NCBI RefSeq assembly: GCF_014779765.1 | Contig: NZ_JACXZA010000001.1 | Span: 744,001-808,000, forward strand | Length of the DNA: 64,000 nt | Direction: 5' to 3' | From: Paenibacillus terricola | Lineage (GTDB): Bacteria > Bacillota > Bacilli > Paenibacillales > Paenibacillaceae | Part shown: positions 35,291 through 45,306 of the stretch, one piece after another | How the letters are laid out: each line of letters opens with the position of its first letter | How positions within the stretch are numbered: position 1 is the stretch's first letter | Translations under genes and position numbers: made by a program | Notes under the pieces: model-generated | The model's database searches: none | What the model was told of the DNA's origin: nothing | What the model saw: the letters and a program-made list of their open reading frames with translations, nothing else

Positions 35291-36526
35291 ATGAAAGGCA
35301 GCAGCAGGTTGGTAGCCTTCCTGGGTATTATTGTAATTATGGCCGGCGTTTTCGCTTGGACAACCCCAGGGCTAGTCAAGGACATCAAGTTAGGATTGGA
35401 CTTGAAGGGCGGATTCGAGGTTTTGTACGAAGCATCACCGCTTGAAGGCGGCGAGGCGGTAACGCCGGAGTCATTGAAACGTACGGCCAAAAGCCTTGAG
35501 GATCGGATCGACTCCAGAGGTATCGCCGAGCCTGAAATTACAACGGAAGGCACCAACCGCATTCGCGTGAAGCTGGCCGGCGTAATGGATGAGGATGAAG
35601 TGCGTGACATGCTCAAGAAGCCTGTCAACCTCACATTCCGTAATCCGCAAGGCGAAACCGTGCTGACAGGTACGGACTTCGTACAGAACGGCGCAGAAGT
35701 TGTACGTGACCAACTCGGCAGCCCGATGATAACGATCAAGCTGAAGGATGCTAAGAAATTTGAGGAAGTTACGACTAAGCTGATTGGCCAAAAGATGTCG
35801 ATCTACTTGGACGAAGAGATGTTGTCCGATCCAATGGTCAATTACGCGATTCCTGGCGGCAGCGCGCAAATTAGCGGTAATTACACGATGGAAGAAGCGA
35901 AGAAGCTGAGAGATACGATCAACCTGGGTGCACTTCCGCTCAAGCTGACGGAGAAATATACGCAAAGCGTAGGCGCTAAACTTGGTGAGCAATCGCTTCA
36001 CCAGACGGTTGAGGCGGGTATTATCGGTTCCGCAATCGTTCTCGTATTCCTGGTCATTCTGTTCCGCGTGCCAGGTGTTGTGGCTGGTATTACGGTTATT
36101 TCGTACGTCTGGCTGCTGCTACTCGTATTCAAGCTAATGAACGCAACGCTAACCCTTCCGGGTATCGCGGCATTCGTGCTTGGTGTCGGTATGGCGGTTG
36201 ACGCAAACATCATTATGTACGAACGGATCAAAGAAGAAATCCGCAGTGGCAAAAGCTTGCTCTCCTCGCTGAAAGCAGGTTCGAAGAACTCGCTGCGCAC
36301 GATCATGGACGCGAATATCACGAACATCATCGCAAGCGTTGTGCTGTATGTCATCGGCAATGGCGCCATTCGCGGTTTCGCGCTCACGATGATTTTCAGT
36401 ATTCTCGTAAGTATCGTTACGAACATCTTCTTTAGCCGGTTCCTCATTCACCTGCTCATTCGCAGCAACGTGTTTAAGAAACCAAGCTACTATGGCGTGA
36501 AGGAGGAAGAAATCCGTGCACTATAA
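35291..36526 (+). CDS. secD: Protein translocase subunit SecD
   Basis: SecD uses the proton gradient to complete Sec-dependent export. The 411-residue protein has an N-terminal membrane segment, the LGLDLKGGFEVLYEA motif, an extracellular P1 region (about 60-230) and five C-terminal membrane segments. The RND motif LGVGMAVDANIIMYERIKEEIRSGKS is present. B. subtilis has a fused SecDF; here secD and secF are separate and overlap by 11 bases. GGGGGA precedes the ATG. Confidence 0.97.
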   Translation: MKGSSRLVAFLGIIVIMAGVFAWTTPGLVKDIKLGLDLKGGFEVLYEASPLEGGEAVTPESLKRTAKSLEDRIDSRGIAEPEITTEGTNRIRVKLAGVMDEDEVRDMLKKPVNLTFRNPQGETVLTGTDFVQNGAEVVRDQLGSPMITIKLKDAKKFEEVTTKLIGQKMSIYLDEEMLSDPMVNYAIPGGSAQISGNYTMEEAKKLRDTINLGALPLKLTEKYTQSVGAKLGEQSLHQTVEAGIIGSAIVLVFLVILFRVPGVVAGITVISYVWLLLLVFKLMNATLTLPGIAAFVLGVGMAVDANIIMYERIKEEIRSGKSLLSSLKAGSKNSLRTIMDANITNIIASVVLYVIGNGAIRGFALTMIFSILVSIVTNIFFSRFLIHLLIRSNVFKKPSYYGVKEEEIRAL

Positions 36527-37451
36527 CGAGAGATTCCATACCAAGATTCGTTTTGACTTCATTAAGCATCAGAAGAAGTTTTTCGGTGCATCGATCGCGC
36601 TTGTTATTATCGGGATTCTGTCTCTGATCTTCTTCCAAATGAACTTCGGCGTCGACTTCAAAGCCGGCACGAACATGGATATCGAGCTTGGCAAAACAAT
36701 TACGCAGGCAGAAGCGAAAGCCGAACTGGCTGAGCTGGGCTATGAAGGCGTAGATACGACAGTTGGCGGTTCGAACAACTCGCGTCTCTCTGTTCGTTTC
36801 GATGATGTTCTGGAGCAAGCAAAGGTTACTGAAATTTTGACTGGCTTGAAAGCGAAGTATGGCGATACCGTTTCGGCTGAGACGAACGTTGTATCCCCGG
36901 ATATGGCGCAGGAGCTTGGTAAGAAAACAATCTATGCGATCATTATTGCGAGCATTGCAATCATGCTCTACGTGATGATTCGTTTCGAATGGCGGTTCGC
37001 TGTGGCTGCGAATATTGCGATCTTGTATGACGCATTCGTCGTTATCGCATTGTTCTCGATCTTCAGGCTCGAGGTAAACCTTCCGTTTATCGCGGCTGTT
37101 CTGACGACGATCGGTTATTCGATCAACGATAAAATCGTTATCTTTGACCGTATTCGCGAGAACCTGCGTTTCAGCAAGCAAAAAAATAAAGAGCAGCTCG
37201 CCGAGCTTGTTAATGCGAGCTTGTGGCAGACAATGGCGCGTAACATCTACACGGTGCTTACCGTATTGATCGTGGCTGCCTGCCTCTACCTGTTCGGCAG
37301 CGAGTCGATCAAGCTGTTCGCGCTTGCGAAGCTGATCGGTCTGGCGAGCGGCGCTTACTCGTCTGTCTGCATCGCAAGTCCGTTGTGGCTGATGCTTCAC
37401 GGTAATGGCAAGAAGCAACGCAAAACAGTCAAGACGCCTGCTGCATCGTAA
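36516..37451 (+). CDS. secF: Protein translocase subunit SecF
   Basis: This is the partner of SecD. The 311-residue protein has the FGVDFKAGTNMDIEL motif near residue 45, TIGYSINDKIVIFDRIRENL near 200, and six membrane segments. The start is GTG at 36516 after AAGGAGGAAG, inside the end of secD, so translation is coupled. The downstream CDF-family gene begins 12 bases after the stop and is probably cotranscribed. Confidence 0.97.
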   Translation: MHYNERFHTKIRFDFIKHQKKFFGASIALVIIGILSLIFFQMNFGVDFKAGTNMDIELGKTITQAEAKAELAELGYEGVDTTVGGSNNSRLSVRFDDVLEQAKVTEILTGLKAKYGDTVSAETNVVSPDMAQELGKKTIYAIIIASIAIMLYVMIRFEWRFAVAANIAILYDAFVVIALFSIFRLEVNLPFIAAVLTTIGYSINDKIVIFDRIRENLRFSKQKNKEQLAELVNASLWQTMARNIYTVLTVLIVAACLYLFGSESIKLFALAKLIGLASGAYSSVCIASPLWLMLHGNGKKQRKTVKTPAAS

Positions 37452-37463
37452 GAGGGGATTTAC

Positions 37464-38363
37464 ATGAGCGCTAATCAATTATCGGACAAGCGATTCTCTG
37501 CCATGCGCGCAGGGATATGGGGTAATGGAGCATTGGCGCTTGGCAAGGCGGCTGCGGCGCTTTTATCAGGCAGCACTGCATTAATGGCGGATTCGATCCG
37601 ATCGATCGCCAATGGCGCTGAATCGTTGGCTTACAGCTTTCACATTGATGGGCGCAGAATAACCCGAATGAAACACCAAGAGAGCAGTGGAGCTACGGCA
37701 GTCATTATCGTGTCTGCGATTACGCTGCTCCTTGGCGTCGAGATCGGACTTGAAGCATTTCGCAGTTGGTCATCGGAGTCGGCCGCTGTGCCGGATTGGA
37801 CCGCAGCTGTATTTGCTCTAATTGCGCTCGTCTTGAAGGAATGGCTGGTTCCTGCTGTAAGCAAACAGCTGCTGGATCGACTGGCGTCGCTTGTAACAGT
37901 TGCTGGCGCAGGCTGTGCTGCAATAGGCGATTATGCTAACATGCCTGCACTGGAAGCGGCCGATCCAATTGCCGCCATGTTCGTTGCCCTAATTGTCGTG
38001 TACAAGGGATATACTTGTTTGCTTCAGCTCGCATCGAATCGGCGCAGCATGCCGCTCGGGCATGAGGAACAAGTTTCAGCTATTATGGAAGTTGTTCAGC
38101 GTGTCGAAGGCGTTGTTACCGTTGAGTCGCTGCGTGCACGCGAGCACGGGCATTATATTGTTGTTCATATCGTAATTAGCGTTAATCCGCGCATCTCCGT
38201 GCTGGAAGGCAATGAGATCGCGAAGATGATTAAAGAACTCATTATGAAAAGGTTCATTCACGTAACGGAAACAACCGTCTACGTCGAACCCTATGATCCT
38301 GGTTATCCGTACAAATCCAACCACGATCCGAATCAAAACCATATGCCGACGCTGCTGCAATAG
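37464..38363 (+). CDS. CDF-family membrane protein with degenerate metal site
   Basis: The fold is that of a cation diffusion facilitator: about six membrane segments (residues 15-180) and a C-terminal ferredoxin-like domain (about 205-285, HYIVVHIVISVNPRISVLEGNEI). Active members carry HxxxD in the second membrane helix and again in the fifth. Here the second helix has ADSIRSIANGAES (Arg and Asn in place of His and Asp), and the fifth has SKQLLDRLASL (Lys in place of His, Asp kept). The usual His-rich HPYGHGK loop is replaced by ITRMKHQESSG. Metal transport is therefore doubtful. It is in one unit with secD-secF. Confidence 0.82.
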   Translation: MSANQLSDKRFSAMRAGIWGNGALALGKAAAALLSGSTALMADSIRSIANGAESLAYSFHIDGRRITRMKHQESSGATAVIIVSAITLLLGVEIGLEAFRSWSSESAAVPDWTAAVFALIALVLKEWLVPAVSKQLLDRLASLVTVAGAGCAAIGDYANMPALEAADPIAAMFVALIVVYKGYTCLLQLASNRRSMPLGHEEQVSAIMEVVQRVEGVVTVESLRAREHGHYIVVHIVISVNPRISVLEGNEIAKMIKELIMKRFIHVTETTVYVEPYDPGYPYKSNHDPNQNHMPTLLQ

Positions 38364-38373
38364 CAGCGTCTTT
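38348..38373 (+). terminator. Possible terminator overlapping the CDF stop codon
   Basis: A perfect 9-base-pair stem (GACGCTGCT with AGCAGCGTC) with a 5-base loop is followed only by TTTG, so the terminator is weak on sequence grounds. Confidence 0.45.
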
Positions 38374-38416
38374 GCATGTGGTTGAACGTTTGTAAGATTC
38401 TTCTTATTTATCTTTT

Positions 38417-38637
38417 AAACGCTCGAACAAGAGGTGTACCCCACAGGGGTACATGACTCTCAGCTCGCAGTAACTCATTTACGCTTTATTCAAACGCTCG
38501 AACAAGAGTTGTGCCAAGAGGGTAGACGGCTCACAGCACGCAGTAACTCATTTGCGCTGTATTCAAACGCTCGAACAAGAGTTGTGCCAAGAGGGCACAC
38601 GGCTGACAGCACGCAGCAACATTTCTACGCCACTGTT
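38417..38637 (+). repeat. Three tandem repeats of about 73-75 bp
   Basis: The units begin at 38417, 38492 and 38565 with AAACGCTCGAACAAGAG. The shared core includes GTGCCAAGAGGG and CACGCAGTAACTCATTTGCG. The third unit breaks off at about 38618, where the palindromic element begins. The variable spacers do not have the length pattern of CRISPR spacers. Confidence 0.85.
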
Positions 38638-38812
38638 CCTCCAACATCCCCTTCCGGGGTCCAGGGGTTGGAAACCCCGGGGGTCCTCCCTAGCAGGGAG
38701 GATTTAGGTGGGTAGAAATATTGGTTTTAATGTGTGTAATAGGACTTGTAATTTTATTTATTTTTTTGTTTTAAAACAATCGGGGTCAAAAGGGGCGGAA
38801 AGCCCCTATTCA
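38620..38812. repeat. Decayed second copy of the palindromic intergenic element
   Basis: ATTTCTAC at the left and GGTGGGTAGAAATAT at the right (about 38707-38721) match the arms of the element at 15507-15563. TCCCTAGCAGGGAGGA corresponds to its loop region. About 64 bases later GGGGTCAAAAGGGGCGGAAAGCCCCTA repeats the second hairpin found at 15616-15640. The left arm is disrupted by CCCCTTCCGGGG and GGGGTTGGAAACCCC hairpins. Confidence 0.65.
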
Positions 38813-38829
38813 AGGGAGGCGATGCACCG

Positions 38830-41226
38830 ATGATTCCATCCAAAACACGGTGGTCGGAGCCGGAATGGACAGAAGACCGCGAACAGGCGGCCAGCAGCTT
38901 ATCGAAGCTGCTCAGCATTCCCCCGATCGTTGCTCGTTTGCTCGTAGGACGAGGCATCGAGACGGCGGATGAAGCAGAAGCTTTTCTCAAGGGCGGCGCG
39001 GAGCTGCTGCATGATCCTTATGAGCTTCATGGCATGGACGCTGCTGTTGAACGGATCCGTCAGGCGATCACGGACGGAGAACGCATCCGCATTTACGGTG
39101 ACTACGATGCTGACGGGGTATCCAGCACGTCGCTTATGATACATTTGCTTCAACGACTTGGCGCTAACTTCGATTATTACATTCCGCATCGGACTCGCGA
39201 GGGCTACGGGATGAACAATGGAGCGGTAGATCTTGCAGCCCAAGCAGGGGTAAAGCTGTTCATCACAGTCGATACTGGAATTAGTGCTGTTGATGAGGTT
39301 GCATACGCGAATGAACTTGGCATTGATGTGGTTGTAACAGATCACCATGAACCGCCGGACATTTTGCCTGATGCATATGCCATTATTAATCCGAAACAAG
39401 AAGCATGCACATATCCTTATTCCTCGCTTGCAGGTGTAGGCGTTGCATTCAAACTAGCAACAGCGTTGCTGGGCGAACCGCCAATCGATTTGACCGACAT
39501 CGTCGCTCTCGGAACAATTGCTGATGTCATGCCGTTGACAGGCGAGAATCGTATACTCGTTAAGCTAGGTTTGGAAACGATGGCTGCCAACACGCGTCCT
39601 GGATTTCGCTCATTAGCAGAAATCGCTGGGTTCGATATTCACAAGGTAACGTCGACGAACGTCGCTTTTGCAATGGCGCCACGCATTAATGCGAGCGGGC
39701 GGCTTGATCATGCGAATGGCGCTGTGGAACTGTTGACCGCATCGGACCGGGAATCTGCCGATGTGATGGCTGCACGGCTCGATACGCTAAATCGAGAGCG
39801 CCAGGGCATTGTAGAAGTCATCGTAGAACAAGCTAAACAGCAGTGGGCCGATAAGTGTCAAGCAGCAGCAGAAGCCGATTTGCCGGAGCCATCTGTCATT
39901 GTCGTTGCCGGCGAGGGCTGGAATGCTGGCGTCATTGGCATTGTCGCATCCAAGCTGCTCGATAAGCATTACAAGCCGACTGTCGTGCTTGGTATCGATC
40001 CAGAGACGGGCATGTGCAAGGGCTCGGCTCGCTCAATCGATAGGTTCGATCTGCATGCAGCACTGAATGAGTGCGCAGAGCTTTTTGATCATTTTGGTGG
40101 TCATCAGGCTGCTGCAGGGATGAGTCTGCATCGAGATCGACTTGAGGCGTTCGAAGCGAGCTTGATTCAATCGGCGAATGCATGGTTAACGTCAGAAGAC
40201 TGGATACCGAAAACAGCAGTCGATATTTGCTGCGCGGCATCAGACGTATCGTTGGAGACGATCGATCATCTTGGTTTGCTCGAGCCTTTCGGAGTGGGTA
40301 ATCCGGCTCCGCGGTTTCTATTGGCAGCTCAACCGGTAGCAGATAAACGCACGATGGGCAAGGATCATCGGCATCTTCGTCTGACAGTCGGCACTGGGAT
40401 GAAGCTAGAAGCGGTTGGTTTCGGGTTCGGCGAGCTTGCTGAGCGAATGGCGCACGGTGCGTTCGTTGATCTTGTAGGTGAGCTTGCTGTGAATGAATGG
40501 AACGGCAATCGGAAACCGCAGCTGTTCATTCAAGATTTACGAGTGGAGAAGGTCCAGCTGTTCGATTGGCGGGATGAGCGGGAGCCTTATGCAGCTTTGC
40601 GCCGTCTTCTGGAGACGGCAAGTCGAGGCAGTAGACGGACGATCGTATTAACAAGTGAAGATGCAGTGCGTGAAACAGCAGCTGCTTGTGCAAGGACGGA
40701 TGCCGTATCCGAGCATTATTATATTGGTCATTATGAAGATACGTTGTCAGATTCACTCCCATTTGTTGAAGCTATCGTATACGGACTGCCGCCTTCCGCG
40801 GATGCGCTGCAGCTGATGATTGCTAACAAGCTCGGTAAGCTGCAATCGGTTCATCTGCTGTATGCGAAGCGTCAGAATGATCGCGGTGACCGAACAGGGA
40901 AGACAAGCTTCCCTGAACGGAAAGATTTTGGAGCGGCATATCAGCTCCTTAGACGGCTTGGTCAAGCGCCGGAACGCGGGTTGAACGAGCGGATCGCGCA
41001 GCAGATTGGCTGGCCGCCTTCTGTTGTATCGATGATGCTGGATGTGTTCGAGGAGCTTGCGTTCATTGCGCGGAATTCGGGTGTCGTAACTGTTGCGGAG
41101 ACGCCTTCTAAGGCAGATCTGTCCACATCGCAAGCATATAACAAGGCGAAGCGTCAAAGCGAGAATAATGGCATTTTATTTGCATCCACTGAGCAATTGT
41201 ATAATTTTATTACGAGAGGAAGTTAA
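38830..41226 (+). CDS. recJ: Single-stranded-DNA-specific exonuclease RecJ
   Basis: RecJ degrades single strands 5' to 3' in recombination and mismatch repair. The DHH-family motifs are clear: [15 protein letters not shown] near residue 92, FITVDTGIS near 145, [10 protein letters not shown] near 168, and the DHHA1 motif [19 protein letters not shown] followed by [10 protein letters not shown]-like sequence ([15 protein letters not shown]) and [12 protein letters not shown]-terminal extension makes it 798 residues, typical of Bacilli. AAGGGAGG precedes ATG 38830. It lies directly after the repeat patch. Confidence 0.96.
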   Translation: MIPSKTRWSEPEWTEDREQAASSLSKLLSIPPIVARLLVGRGIETADEAEAFLKGGAELLHDPYELHGMDAAVERIRQAITDGERIRIYGDYDADGVSSTSLMIHLLQRLGANFDYYIPHRTREGYGMNNGAVDLAAQAGVKLFITVDTGISAVDEVAYANELGIDVVVTDHHEPPDILPDAYAIINPKQEACTYPYSSLAGVGVAFKLATALLGEPPIDLTDIVALGTIADVMPLTGENRILVKLGLETMAANTRPGFRSLAEIAGFDIHKVTSTNVAFAMAPRINASGRLDHANGAVELLTASDRESADVMAARLDTLNRERQGIVEVIVEQAKQQWADKCQAAAEADLPEPSVIVVAGEGWNAGVIGIVASKLLDKHYKPTVVLGIDPETGMCKGSARSIDRFDLHAALNECAELFDHFGGHQAAAGMSLHRDRLEAFEASLIQSANAWLTSEDWIPKTAVDICCAASDVSLETIDHLGLLEPFGVGNPAPRFLLAAQPVADKRTMGKDHRHLRLTVGTGMKLEAVGFGFGELAERMAHGAFVDLVGELAVNEWNGNRKPQLFIQDLRVEKVQLFDWRDEREPYAALRRLLETASRGSRRTIVLTSEDAVRETAAACARTDAVSEHYYIGHYEDTLSDSLPFVEAIVYGLPPSADALQLMIANKLGKLQSVHLLYAKRQNDRGDRTGKTSFPERKDFGAAYQLLRRLGQAPERGLNERIAQQIGWPPSVVSMMLDVFEELAFIARNSGVVTVAETPSKADLSTSQAYNKAKRQSENNGILFASTEQLYNFITRGS

Positions 41227-41231
41227 GCTTC

Positions 41232-41747
41232 ATGAATTTCAAAGACTACATCCGCGTCATCCATGACTACCCGCAGCCGGGCATTCGTTTCAAAGATATT
41301 ACGACTCTGCTTCAGAACGGCCCTGCCTATCGTGCCGCAATAGAAGCAATGAAGGCTGCGGTTGAACATTTGGAGATTGACGTAGTAGCCGGTCCTGAAG
41401 CTCGCGGCTTCGTCATTGGCGCTCCGCTTGCCATTTCACTTGGCGTAGGCTTTGTTCCTGTCCGTAAGCCAGGTAAGCTGCCGTTCGAGACCGTGCAAGC
41501 AAGCTATGACCTTGAGTATGGGAATGACAGCCTTGCCATTCATAAAGATGCAATCAAACCAGGCCAGCGGGTTCTTATTGCAGACGACCTGCTCGCAACG
41601 GGCGGTACCATTGCAACGACGATCAATCTGATCCGCCAGCTCGGCGGCGAAGTCGTTGGCACATCGTTCCTTATTGAGCTTGGCTACCTGCCAGGGCGTG
41701 AGAAACTCGGCAGTGGGTTCGAGATTAATTCGCTCATTACGTACTAA
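41232..41747 (+). CDS. apt: Adenine phosphoribosyltransferase
   Basis: Apt salvages adenine to AMP using PRPP. The 171-residue protein starts [27 protein letters not shown]. It has [17 protein letters not shown] and the PRPP-binding loop [17 protein letters not shown]. It begins 5 bases after recJ, with AGAGGAAG upstream, and precedes relA as in B. subtilis. A terminator lies 56 bases downstream. Confidence 0.98.
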   Translation: MNFKDYIRVIHDYPQPGIRFKDITTLLQNGPAYRAAIEAMKAAVEHLEIDVVAGPEARGFVIGAPLAISLGVGFVPVRKPGKLPFETVQASYDLEYGNDSLAIHKDAIKPGQRVLIADDLLATGGTIATTINLIRQLGGEVVGTSFLIELGYLPGREKLGSGFEINSLITY

Positions 41748-41802
41748 TTGTAGTGAAGCAGCGTAAGCTTACGTGAACAAGTTAGCTATTGATTATATCC
41801 AG

Positions 41803-41830
41803 ACACGTCCGTTAAGGGCGTGTTTGTTTT
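41803..41830 (+). terminator. Rho-independent terminator after apt
   Basis: An 8-base stem (ACACGTCC with GGGCGTGT, one G-U) and the loop GTTAA are followed by TTGTTTT. Confidence 0.78.
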
Positions 41831-41993
41831 ATTCGTGTATATTGATGCCGGGCGTGCATCGACAGCCAAAGAGTTGACGCCGCGTTGGTTTAACAGGCAT
41901 AATAGCTTTAATCCATTATGAATGAATCGTGTACGATTGATAGTTTGATTAGGGCAAACGGGGGAGTCGACTCGTTTCGGAAAGGGACGTTGC

Positions 41994-44180
41994 ATGGGCA
42001 TAGAGCAGTTACTTGAAAAGGCATCGGCCTACATGAAGGAACAGGATCTGCTGCATGTACGCGAAGCTTATGCTTTTGCGGAGCAGGCGCATTACGGCCA
42101 AGTCCGTAAATCGGGTGAGCCGTACATCTTGCACCCAGTCGCAGTAGCCGAGATTCTTGTCGACATGCAGATGGATGTGATGTCGATTATTGCGGCACTC
42201 CTGCATGATGTTGTCGAAGATACGACCGTAGAATTAAGTGCTGTACGCGCGCGGTTCGGCGATACGTGTGCGATGCTGGTCGATGGCCTGACGAAGCTAG
42301 AGAAAATTCAATTCCGGTCGAAAGAAGAGCAGCAGAATGAGAACTATCGCAAAATGTTCGTGGCGATGGCTCAGGACATACGCGTTATTCTCATTAAGCT
42401 CGCTGACCGGCTCCACAATATGCGTACGCTGAAATTTCAGTCGGAAGAAGCGCAACGCCGTATTGCCTATGAGACGCTCGAAATTTTTTGTCCCATTGCG
42501 CATCGGCTCGGCATCAGTGCGATCAAGTGGGAGATGGAGGACATTGCTCTTCGCTACTTGAACCCGCAGCAGTATTATCGGATCGCTAACCTGATGAAGA
42601 AGAAGCGGACCGAACGTGAGCGGTATATCGCGGACGTAATTGCAAGAATATTTGAAAAGATGGAGGAAATGGGCATTGAAGGCGACATTTCCGGCCGTCC
42701 CAAACATATTTACAGCATTTATAAGAAAATGACGATCAAGAACAAGCAATTTAACGAGATCTACGATTTGCTTGCGATTCGGATTATAGTCGACAATATT
42801 AAAGATTGCTACGCGACCCTTGGCATTATTCATACGCTGTGGAGACCGATGCCAGGCCGCTTCAAGGACTATATTGCGATGCCTAAGACGAACATGTACC
42901 AGTCGCTCCATACGACAGTCATTGGACCGAATGGGGAACCAACCGAGGTGCAAATTCGGACATGGGACATGCACCGGACGAGCGAATATGGCGTTGCTGC
43001 GCACTGGGCTTATAAGGAAGGCAGCTCGCATGTTGTAGCAGGCGGCAATTTTGAAGACAAAATGTCCTGGTTCCGCGAAATTGTCGAGCTTCAGCAGGAT
43101 GCGAAGGATGCATCGGAATTTGTCGAATCGTTGAAGATGGACTTTTTCTCCGATCTTGTATTCGTGTTCTCGCCGAAAGGTGAAGTGTTCGAGCTCCCTG
43201 CAGGCTCCGTACCGCTGGACTTTGCGTATCGTGTCCATACGGAAGTCGGTAACCGCACGATTGGCGCGAAGGTCAACGGCCGCATCGTTCCGCTCGACCA
43301 CAAGCTAAAGACAGGCGATATCGTTGAGATTCTTACTTCGAAACACTCGTACGGTCCATCACAGGACTGGGTGAAGATTGCACAGTCTTCGCATGCGCGA
43401 AGCAAGATCAAGCAGTGGTTCAAGAAGGAGAAGCGTGACGAGAATGTCGCGAAAGGACGCGAACTGCTCGAACGCGAGATTAAGCGTCTTGGACTGGAAG
43501 CATCGGTATGGTTAACGGATGATAAGCTGCAGGAAGTTGCGACTAAATTCACATTTAACGATGTTGAAGATATGCTCTCAGCTATCGGCTTTAACGGCAT
43601 CACAGCCGCTCAAGTATGCTCGAAGCTGACGGAGAAGCTCCGCAAAGAGGCAGAGGAAGCAAACCTCATCGAGCTGTCGAACGAGCCGCATGAGATGAAG
43701 TCGCCGGGAGCGAAGCGGAATCGTCCGAATTACGGCGTTACCGTTAAAGGTATCGATAACCTTCTTGTTCGTTTCGCACGTTGTTGCAATCCTGTGCCAG
43801 GCGACGAGATTATCGGGTACATTACACGTGGTCGCGGCGTATCCGTGCATCGGCTGGACTGCACGAACATCCCGGCAGCAGGCGAGGGAGAAGAAGCAGA
43901 TCGCGTCATTGAGGTGGAGTGGGAAGAATCGGTTGAGGCGAATTACAGTGTCGATATCGAGATTACCGGCCATGATCGCAGAGGCGTTCTGAATGAAGTG
44001 CTGCAGGCTGTGTCCGAGAGCAAGACGAATATTTCGGCGGTTACGAGCCGAGCTGTGAAGAATAAGATGGCGATGATTCACATGACGATTCTCATTCGCA
44101 ACGTTCAGCATTTGGAATCCGTCGTGGAGAAAATCAAACGTGTCAAAGATATTTATTCCGTTCAGCGGATTATGCAATAG
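41994..44180 (+). CDS. relA: Bifunctional (p)ppGpp synthetase/hydrolase RelA
   Basis: This protein makes and degrades (p)ppGpp in the stringent response. The HD hydrolase domain is at about residues 45-200 (AALLHDVVEDT, LIKLADRLHNMRTL). The synthetase domain is at about 235-350 (GRPKHIYSIYKKM, YDLLAIRIIVDNIKDCYATLG). TGS is at about 390-450 (VFSPKGEVFELPAGSVPLDFAYRVHTEVG), and a zinc-finger region (FARCCNPVPGDEIIGYITRGRGVSVH) and the ACT domain are at the C-terminus. The 728-residue length is standard. Both catalytic sites look intact, so a bifunctional Rel is expected. Confidence 0.97.
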   Translation: MGIEQLLEKASAYMKEQDLLHVREAYAFAEQAHYGQVRKSGEPYILHPVAVAEILVDMQMDVMSIIAALLHDVVEDTTVELSAVRARFGDTCAMLVDGLTKLEKIQFRSKEEQQNENYRKMFVAMAQDIRVILIKLADRLHNMRTLKFQSEEAQRRIAYETLEIFCPIAHRLGISAIKWEMEDIALRYLNPQQYYRIANLMKKKRTERERYIADVIARIFEKMEEMGIEGDISGRPKHIYSIYKKMTIKNKQFNEIYDLLAIRIIVDNIKDCYATLGIIHTLWRPMPGRFKDYIAMPKTNMYQSLHTTVIGPNGEPTEVQIRTWDMHRTSEYGVAAHWAYKEGSSHVVAGGNFEDKMSWFREIVELQQDAKDASEFVESLKMDFFSDLVFVFSPKGEVFELPAGSVPLDFAYRVHTEVGNRTIGAKVNGRIVPLDHKLKTGDIVEILTSKHSYGPSQDWVKIAQSSHARSKIKQWFKKEKRDENVAKGRELLEREIKRLGLEASVWLTDDKLQEVATKFTFNDVEDMLSAIGFNGITAAQVCSKLTEKLRKEAEEANLIELSNEPHEMKSPGAKRNRPNYGVTVKGIDNLLVRFARCCNPVPGDEIIGYITRGRGVSVHRLDCTNIPAAGEGEEADRVIEVEWEESVEANYSVDIEITGHDRRGVLNEVLQAVSESKTNISAVTSRAVKNKMAMIHMTILIRNVQHLESVVEKIKRVKDIYSVQRIMQ

Positions 44181-44190
44181 CACATTACAC

Positions 44191-44222
44191 GACTGCCTGC
44201 CCGCCTTGGGCAGGCGGTCTTT
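44191..44222 (+). terminator. Hairpin between relA and dtd, weak terminator
   Basis: A 12-base stem (GACTGCCTGCCC with GGGCAGGCGGTC, one mismatch) is followed by only three T. It may attenuate rather than stop transcription into dtd. Confidence 0.5.
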
Positions 44223-44241
44223 GGATTGAGGGCAGATGCAG

Positions 44242-44712
44242 ATGAGAGTTGTACTGCAACGCAGCAAGAAGGCATCCGTAGAGGTAGATGGCGTAACAGT
44301 AGGTGCGATCGATCACGGTCTCGTGTTGCTAGTTGGTGTTACGCATGAAGATACCGAGAAAGACGCGAAGTGGCTTGCGGACAAAATTGCAGGCTTGCGC
44401 ATCTTCGAAGATGACGCGGGCAAAATGAATTTATCCATCCGAGATGTCGGCGGGTCGGTTCTGTCGATCTCGCAGTTTACGTTGTATGGCGATTGCCGCA
44501 ATGGCAAACGCCCGAATTTCATGGGAGCAGCTCGTCCAGAGCCTGCTGAAGCGCTGTACAATCGTTTCAATGAGCTGCTGCGCGACGCAGAGCTTCATGT
44601 CGAAACAGGTCGATTTGGTGCGATGATGGACGTCTCCTTGGTCAATTGGGGGCCGGTTACGCTTATATTGGACAGTCCGAGTGCCGCCTCCAGCCCAAGT
44701 TTGAATAAGTAA
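44242..44712 (+). CDS. dtd: D-aminoacyl-tRNA deacylase
   Basis: Dtd hydrolyses D-aminoacyl-tRNAs. The 156-residue protein begins [17 protein letters not shown]. It has the family motif [19 protein letters not shown] and the C-terminal [23 protein letters not shown], which includes the GPVT motif. I choose ATG 44242 because GAGGG at 44228-44232 is well spaced; an ATG at 44236 lies too close. relA-dtd linkage is the same in B. subtilis. Confidence 0.95.
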   Translation: MRVVLQRSKKASVEVDGVTVGAIDHGLVLLVGVTHEDTEKDAKWLADKIAGLRIFEDDAGKMNLSIRDVGGSVLSISQFTLYGDCRNGKRPNFMGAARPEPAEALYNRFNELLRDAELHVETGRFGAMMDVSLVNWGPVTLILDSPSAASSPSLNK

Positions 44713-44820
44713 CAACCTCTTTAGCGCCGCGACGATTACTTTACCCGAATTCGGAAACAATACGGATAGCGAAATGCCGTAGTTACGGCAGACGAATGAC
44801 CGTAAAGGAGCTGAATTCGA

Positions 44821-44991
44821 ATGCATCAATCGCGCAAGGAGCAAAGTGTAGAACGGGCGAATCGCCGTCTTCTGTTCACTGATCGCAAGGAAGCGATGCT
44901 GCTGGACGAATGGGAGGATGACATGGAGGCCGCTGCGGAGTGGGCGCAAGGCACAATGCCGGCGAGAAGGCATAATCAGGAGCAGACGTAA
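44821..44991 (+). CDS. Small charged protein of 56 residues, unknown function
   Basis: The open frame begins at ATG 44821 with GGAG 44807-44810 upstream and ends at TAA 44989-44991. The product begins MHQSRKEQSVERANRRLLF, has an acidic middle with Trp residues (LLDEWEDDMEAAAEWAQG) and ends in a polar tail. There is no membrane segment or cysteine. It is supported by a suitable ribosome-binding site and a terminator about 100 bases later, but I recognise no family. Confidence 0.5.
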   Translation: MHQSRKEQSVERANRRLLFTDRKEAMLLDEWEDDMEAAAEWAQGTMPARRHNQEQT

Positions 44992-45095
44992 ACGCTTTAT
45001 ATTTTGTAATCTGATTGTAATAGGATTAACATCTTCCTTTAACATGGTCGGTCTATACTAGAACTCGACCCCCTTTTTTAAAATATACTTTGGAT

Positions 45096-45124
45096 AACCT
45101 GCGGTGTATGCCGCAGGTTTTTTT
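45096..45124 (+). terminator. Rho-independent terminator before the NRPS cluster
   Basis: A perfect 9-base-pair stem (AACCTGCGG with CCGCAGGTT) and a 6-base loop are followed by seven T. It separates the housekeeping block from the NRPS cluster. Confidence 0.92.
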
Positions 45125-45306
45125 CTGTCTTTTTTCAAGAATAATTTGTGCTTCAACAATAATGGAATCAAATCTTTATATGTAAATATTTAGTTATATG
45201 AATAAGTTAGAGAGCGATTTGTCTGAATAATACAGAGGATACAGCGTATTGAAGTTTTCATTCATCACGATTTTTTTCAAGCAGCATTATATTATTTCTA
45301 GAAAAT

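Noticed and set aside
36474-37478. 334-codon minus-strand frame opposite secF
   Set aside because: It is an antisense shadow of secF, which has clear family motifs, and it has no ribosome-binding site or recognisable domain.
38434-38715. 93-codon frame across the 38.4 kb tandem repeats
   Set aside because: Its translation simply repeats the DNA repeat (NSFALYSNARTRVVPRG-type) and it lacks a ribosome-binding site.
42297-43301. 334-codon minus-strand frame opposite relA
   Set aside because: It lies entirely inside relA, with an unconvincing translation and no initiation signals.
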